Below are positions 50,801 to 56,800 of a stretch of 64,000 nt of DNA, in pieces. The DNA is from Valencia hispanica. Its lineage: Eukaryota; Chordata; Actinopteri; Cyprinodontiformes; Valenciidae. Every line of letters starts with the position of its first letter. Position 1 is the stretch's first letter. Position numbers and translations under genes: made by a program. Where the stretch lies: NCBI GenBank assembly GCA_963556495.2, contig OY747722.1:24692501-24756500 (forward strand), read 5' to 3'. The notes beneath the pieces were generated by a model. The model saw only the letters and a program-made list of their open reading frames with translations, was not told the origin of the DNA and made no database searches.

Positions 50801-53800
50801 CACATGTTTGTGGTTGTAACGTGACAAATTATGAAAAGGTTTAAAGGATGTGAATAGTTTTGCAATGTGTTATGTCAGCACTGCTGTGAGGAGGATGCCC
50901 GGTAGTTGTGTAACAATGTAATAAAAGTTAATTTCATTTCTGTATGTTTCTGAGAAATAACCTGCCATAAGACAACTGGCTGTAGGTTAGGGTGTCGCTT
51001 TTTCCATCATCCCTCAAACAGCCTGCAAAGTAGTGAAAATGATTTTTAAAAATGATTTCAGTCAATACTGAAACTTCATCTGGAAGCTGCAAGGGGAGAA
51101 CCACATTGATTTGAGGGGAAATGGTATGATCTTGTTAGCAAATCGGGACTACCGTATTTGGATCCTCTGAAGAGACAATATCAAGTTGCATTCTAAAAAG
51201 CTGCATGACACGTTTCTTTTAATGCACAACAATGCAACTGGTAGCCGGTAGTGCTTCTTCTAGGTGTGAAACTAAATAGACTGACTGGTGACTTGTTGAG
51301 GTCCACAAGAGGAGTGAGCAGACTTGATATGAAAGGTTAAATGCTTTTCTTTTCATGAAGGAAAACTGTCCTTTCCTATATCTCCGCCACCATCCCCCGA
51401 AACCCCAGTTGTTATGGCTACCTGCTACGCCGCACACACCGGCACGCAACTACCCACACTGTCGCCTTGGCCGCGCTGCATGTGGGAGAGCACGCGCAAG
51501 GGGCACACATCACTTTTGGTTTCGTCTTGGAGTGGGTCTGTCCACCATGTGACCGGGTGACACATCTCTTGCACACGTGAGCGCGGAGCGTGACTGAGCA
51601 ACTTGGTGTAAATACCACGCCAGAGCTCTGCATTCCTATGGCAGGGCACCTGTGCAAAAACTGAAAAATGTGAAGGATATTTTACCTGGTGAATCAGGTG
51701 TCGTGATTGGAAATAGCTCAGTAAACTCTTAAGAGCTGCCAGGATCGAGCTTTGAACCAAACATTCCTGCTTAGAAGAACAAAGATGTTAATCATATTTT
51801 ATCCTCTAACTAAAGTCCATCAACACAACCTACTTTTTCTATAGCCTTTTCCCTCCCGTCTCAGACCCAGCAGCTCCTCCCCGTAGTCGTCTAACTTTTA
51901 GATCATGGTTAAACTGTTGCTGTTCTTCTGTGATTTACAGATAATCTAATTAATCTTTTAATTTTAAAAGAGAAACTGAAATTTGCATGTAATTAACAAG
52001 AAATAGTATCACCTAGAGACACTGCTTGAAGGTTTAAAATCTCTAAACTCCTGAAGATGGCATCTCTATGCAAAGGAAGACCAACAAAACATGGTAACAC
52101 GTTTGGAGAAAACCAAACAGAAACCCTTAAATGTACTGACTATTGGACTCTTTTTTTGCACACTCTGCAGCTGAGCAAGCTTTGGTCAACACTCTTGCAG
52201 TTGGAGGACTTCCCACTACGATTCATTGAAACGCTCACAAAAAAAACCTGCCTCCCAAAATGAAAGCTTCTGCAAAATCATTTACGGGTTTCATAGTTGA
52301 AGTACAGCGTATATAAAGTCAAGTGGGAGGCCATCTGTCCACCAACTGAAACTTGGTGATTCTGAGTCATGCAACATGACAATAATCCCAAAGACAACAG
52401 AAAGGCGGAAAAAAGCCCTTCAACACTTCAACCAGAGTTGTGCATACACAAATGTCTGCAAACCTCAATGGACTGAAATTTGATAGAAGAGCAGACCAAA
52501 TTTAATCAGCTGCTTGAAGTTATTGTTACAAGGGGATTTTTATGTTATGAACTCGTTAGGTGTGGTTACTTTTTCTTTGGGGCTTTCTCTCCGTTTCACA
52601 AACTGAAAGAGGGAGCACTTTTTTTTCAAACTAACTCTATAAACTCAACAAGCACTAGGATAGCACTCACTAACCGCTAAGCATCAAGGAAGGACAGGTC
52701 TAATTTTGACCTAAAGTGGTAAACATGCAGAGCAGTGATTGGTATGTAAATCATTCGATTTGCAGAAGGCTGGCCTGTCTAGAACTGCGTGACATCATGA
52801 GTCAAGCCTTAGTTTAACAGTTGCTTGACGGTCAAAATAGGGGAAAGGATGTAAAGCACACTCCTAAATCATGTTGTAGGACGCCTCAGCGTGTGTGGCT
52901 CAACCATCACATTTCTTTACATTAAAAAAAGCTTCTGCTGTAAAACGTCCTGAACGCAACTGAAAATCTGTGGCAAGACTTGAAAATTCATGCCTAAAGA
53001 CTCCCCTCCGTCCAAACTGAATCTGCTCTTTTTCAAAGTCAGAGCAATTGGTTTGCAAGGAAGAGTGGGCAAAGATTTCACTCTGTGGATGTCCAAAATT
53101 GGAAACTCCACAAGTCTTCCAGCTGGGCGGAAAACAAGTGCATCACTCACCTTTTAGATATTTAAGTAGTAAAAAAAGGTCTAAAACATGAAATATCCAA
53201 CTTCTCTCCCCTAATATGCATTTTTGTTGATCAATCACACAAAATCGTACAAAAATATGTTGCATGTATAAGTATGTGGCTCAACACGACAAAATGTGGG
53301 GTGCCAATACTTTCATAAGCCAGTGTACAAAGCAAAGAAAACCTGAGAACCTGCAGAAAATACAAGAAGACAATGACACAAGTTTAGCAAATGATCCCCT
53401 TAAAGCAGGAAACATGAACCTTGGTTGTACTCACAAGTCAAATCTGAGATTCTGTCGCTCTTCAAAGAAGTAGTCCAGCATGAATTTCCTCACAAAGTCT
53501 GGGTTTAGCGTGTTGTCAATCACCTCCGTTCTCCCAAACTGGAAGTAAAGAACAAAGATAAGAGAGCCGCTGAGAAAACAGTCTGGAGAAACCTCAAGGG
53601 TAAAACTGTTCCACGTCACCACTGCTTCTCTTGAGTCGTGTGTGATGAAAACATTTCCGTTTGCCGCCCTACATTTAGAACAATCTATAAGCTGCCGTTT
53701 TATCTTTCTGCAACACTTTCAGAGCTTTCTCCGCTCAAAGAAACACAGCTTTTCCAGGCCCCTCTGTGAAGTTGCGGTGCGTCATGTAAACATCTTATCA

Positions 53801-56800
53801 CCTGCAGCCTGTTCCTCGGGAGACACATCAGGGGAGGCGCCGGTTACAGGAGATTATGTACAGCTTTGGAGTAATGAATGCAGAGCAGCTTAAGTATCCA
53901 GTCAATGGGGGGTCAGGTAGGTCCCCGTTTGACATTTAACTTTGTCTGGTAATAAAGCAACCAGATGCTGGGCCACTTGGAGCTCTGAATAACTGGGAAT
54001 GACTGGGGCAGCGGGATTTGCCCCAACGTCATTTACATTCATGACTATTCATGGTAAGATAAACCCTCTGGTGACTTCAGTTCAGTCCTATGAGAGAGAA
54101 AAAATATGCTCTTAAACATGTTATTGAGGGTATTTATTAATTAAAAAGAGCAATGACAGGCATAATTAGGATTTTAATTAAATCTGGCTACACCTGAAAT
54201 AGCAATAACCCACCTGTGTCTCAGTTGATTTCCTGAGAAATGACCATCTGCCATTTTTTTCATAGAATTCAGCTAGATGGTGAATAAAATCATTCATCTA
54301 AAAATGATGCCCAGTATTACCACAAAGAGCCAAATTAGGCTGGTGAATACTTTGACCTGTGTAATTTGGAATCTAATGTTTCTACTTCCAGTTAGTTAAA
54401 TCTGAATGCTTATTGCTTTTGATCATTTTTAAGTGAAAAGTGTGTGTGTAATGAGAGCATGTGTAGCCCAAAGTAAAAAACAGCTTAAGCACATTATAGG
54501 AACCTTGACTAATGTAACCTGCATGGCTAGATAGAGTAACATTGGCATTTAAAAATGATATTTAATGACTCAATATGAGTGTTGACTTCTTAAAGGCATA
54601 GTGCAGTTTTTATAGTGCAGCTATGATGAGTAAAATCCCAGCCATAAACAGAGATTAGTGGAGTCTTAGCTTAAAAAGGAAGAAAAAATGTCATGTACAG
54701 TCAAGCTAACTGCTTGTTCACACAGATGCCTTTAAAAAAGGACTTTCCTTCATCTAAAACAAATATTTGTAGACTGACTATGTCCAGGAAACACACTAAA
54801 TGGAAGATATTGCTTCCACCAGCTCTACTATGTGAACTTTTTGTTTTTCTTCACGACAGACAGTACTCCTTGCACAGTGCCTCTGTGTTTAGCCGCGTCT
54901 CTTTCCTGGTTAGACTCTTGGAAGGAGCTATTGCTGCCAATAGGTTTGTGCACTCTTATTTTCGTTCCTTGTAGAAAGTTCTCCTTACTCAGGGTTTTTG
55001 TGTTCAGCTGTGTCTCTTTCCTGGACGAAGCCATTAAAAGACCTTTAGCCGCTATTATATGTGCTTCTCTTTACGAAAAGAAAGTACTCCTTGCTCATTT
55101 TTTCTGATTTTAGCTGTGTCTCCTTCCTGGATGGGGTCACTGATGGAGCTCCTGCTGTCATGAACTCTCTTTGTTTTTTTGTAACATACTGAAAGTACAC
55201 CTGGTACGGTGTGTGTGTGTGTTTAGTCGTGCTTCTTTACTGAATGTAGATATTGGCAGAGATTTTTCGGTCTAACTTTATGTACTTTTTTTGTTTTTCT
55301 TTCCATTGAAAGCCCTCCTGACTCATTTTGTTTGTGTTTTGCTATGCCTCCTTGGTGGGTGGAGATATTGTTACAGTTAAGCACAAGATTATGTAGATTT
55401 AAATTAATAAAAATGTCAACTTAAGAAAGAAAGCTCGTTTTTGCTACGAAACGAGCCCTTCTGCGACAAGGACGTAACCACCGCTGGATGGGCAATAGTC
55501 TTAATTTCGTCCCCAATACCATGCCATAGCAACCAACTTCAAAACGTCTGAACCATCCCTTTAATGTAAATCAGCGTAGCGAATGCAATTGGGTTTTTTT
55601 TCCTCCAACTGGACAAACAACTCCATTTGGCCTCATTACGTCAAAATAAAACACAGCCTTGAAACGTCAAGGACATTTTTCCAAAGTACGCCAATACAAG
55701 ACGATGCAGTGGTGTTGGTGTAAAGAGAGAACTCACTGACCTCTCTCCACTCCTTGTTGCCCATGCCTTGTGTGTAGAGAACACAAACTGTAATGAAAAA
55801 AGACAGACATGTAATGTTACCAACATCAGTCAACGCAGACATATCTATATCTACGTGTAACTAATTATAGAATAAATAAGGATGTATTATAGAAACCAGT
55901 AACATGACTTAAGTTTTTCTTTCCACCAGAGAGCTGGAGCTTTTTAATTTCCATCACTGCTCTTTAGACACTGCAGTTATTTTTATCACCGAGTCTCACA
56001 TCCTGCTTATTCTACATTTCTGCCAACTTTAACACTTTTCCCTCGCTTCTTTGGATTCTGGCTCTTTTCTCTCCGTCCGCCAGGTTTTAATCAAAAAGGA
56101 TTAAAGGCGGGCTCACCAGAATCACACCAGCTCCACTGCATTAAGGAATACCAAAACATACAGTTAAAGCCTTGCCCCTCCTACTCCCTCGTACAATCAC
56201 TGTCATCCCAGCACTCTTCTCATCACTGTCATCATCATCATCACCACAATGATTCACTCCTTCTATCGTGTTCTCTTGGAAATGTGCTGACAAATTCAGT
56301 TCCTCGGTATTCTATTGCAAAGCAATATCATAAGCAAATTCACAGCTTCACCCGCCTCAAAACGAAAAATAAACATAATGAGTGGCGGTCGTATTATCTT
56401 CTATTATATTGTTGAATTGCATAGACTGAATAATTTTAAGTACAGTTCCTTTGATTTGTTTTCAGAATTATCAGCAGGTTATTTCACCAGCTACCACCCC
56501 CTATTCTCTTTACAGCTGTTATTTAGTCTGTTTTTTTTATATTAATCTACCACTCTCACACACAATGAAGTCTGTAACCATAACGTTCCAAAAGAAATAA
56601 TCAGCTGCATACAAGATTAGTTTTATTGAAAGGAATACATGCTAATTTGACTAACAAAGCAAGAACAAGAATCTCAGAATGACTAGCTCTACTAATATCA
56701 AATTCAGAGAGGCGTTCAAGCTCACATACTCTGCAAGAACAGAGAAATTTGCTCGATACCTCAAAGCTTGTTTGGGACTTCTGGCAACTTCTTCATGACA

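Larger units (their letters stand above)
41818..53434 (-). other. copine intron, about 11.6 kb
   Basis: Repeat cluster: MITE copies at 42084-42640 and 49845-50474, Tc1-type scraps (42690-43170, 44385-44770, 50735-50880, 52310-52640, 52920-53325), a hAT MITE (44853-45073), tail-to-tail LINEs (46190-47757) with a nested SINE, another SINE (50519-50717) and a CpG-rich block (51411-51650). The stretches 43180-44380, 45080-46180, 47770-49580 and 51660-52300 hold nothing I can name with confidence. Confidence 0.75.
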
